Assembly: GCA_003344405.1 (NCBI GenBank)
Contig: NOWV01000174.1
Coordinates: 62,001 to 126,000 of the forward strand
Length of the DNA: 64,000 nt
Direction of reading: 5' to 3'
Origin: Trichoplax sp. H2
Lineage: Eukaryota; Placozoa; Uniplacotomia; Trichoplacea
The notes beneath the pieces are model-generated. The model searched no databases. It saw nothing but the letters and a program-made list of their open reading frames with translations, and was not told where the DNA came from. Positions 63,876 through 64,000 of the stretch are shown one piece after another (the stretch's first letter is position 1; each line of letters opens with the position of its first letter). The translations under genes and the position numbers were made by a program.

Positions 63876-64000
63876 ATGAGTCAGTATAGTAGGACCAGTA
63901 TGGGATTACGTTCAATGATCAGGAACAAAGAATCGATTCCGCAACCATCACCGCCGTTAACACATAACTCTTCCTCTGAAAATGAAAGCGACAGTGACTA
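63876..64000 (+). CDS. Start of an unidentified gene, cut by the window end
   Basis: An ATG at 63876 opens a frame with no stop to the window edge: MSQYSRTSMGLRSMIRNKES, then IPQPSPPLTHN and a Ser/Asp/Glu stretch (SSSENESDSD). The frame is also open upstream to an acceptor-like CACAG ending at 63795, so 63796-64000 could instead be an internal exon. The composition suggests a disordered N-terminus; I do not recognise the family. Confidence 0.45.
   Translation, partial: MSQYSRTSMGLRSMIRNKESIPQPSPPLTHNSSSENESDSD

Overview
The window is nuclear DNA of an animal. It is AT-rich, genes are split into many short GT-AG exons, and the gene set (MAX, CFAP70, ERLEC1, PSME4, NDUFAF5, DTD1, stomatin) is metazoan. 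Short introns and low GC fit an early-branching animal such as a placozoan, but the species cannot be fixed from this sequence alone. I found no bacterial-type operons, CRISPR arrays, rRNA or tRNA genes.

Layout: (1) 1-992, 3' part of a stomatin gene, plus strand. (2) 5033-20852, plus strand, a two-domain (two-pore-type) cation channel whose exons run, with matching splice phases and no stop, into a cytoplasmic tail holding an SH3 domain, a polyglutamine run and an acidic region. I count 40 exons and 1,533 codons before the stop. (3) 21643-33053, minus strand, PSME4/PA200 proteasome activator. (4) 34997-37277, plus strand, NDUFAF5. (5) 38107-39915, minus strand, a diverged DTD1 copy. (6) about 40530-41165, plus strand, a decayed NDUFAF5 3' copy. 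(7) 41697-43328, minus strand, intact DTD1. (8) 44334-51341, plus strand, CFAP70. (9) 51710-55743, minus strand, ERLEC1. (10) 57929-60485, plus strand, MAX. (11) from 63876, the first coding part of an unidentified plus-strand gene cut by the window edge.

The genes are mostly unrelated housekeeping, ciliary and membrane genes in alternating orientation, so the window has no single pathway. Three features stand out. The first is the channel-SH3 fusion with unusual pore filters. The second is a tandem NDUFAF5-DTD1 duplication in which each unit has kept one good gene and lost the other. The third is a family of self-complementary GTACAGTAC/GTACTGTAC arrays concentrated at gene 5' ends in the divergent intergenic regions and almost absent from convergent ones. 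Smaller items are three local tandem repeats, one TA-flanked inverted-repeat element, a GC-AG intron and a stop-free 87-nt intron.
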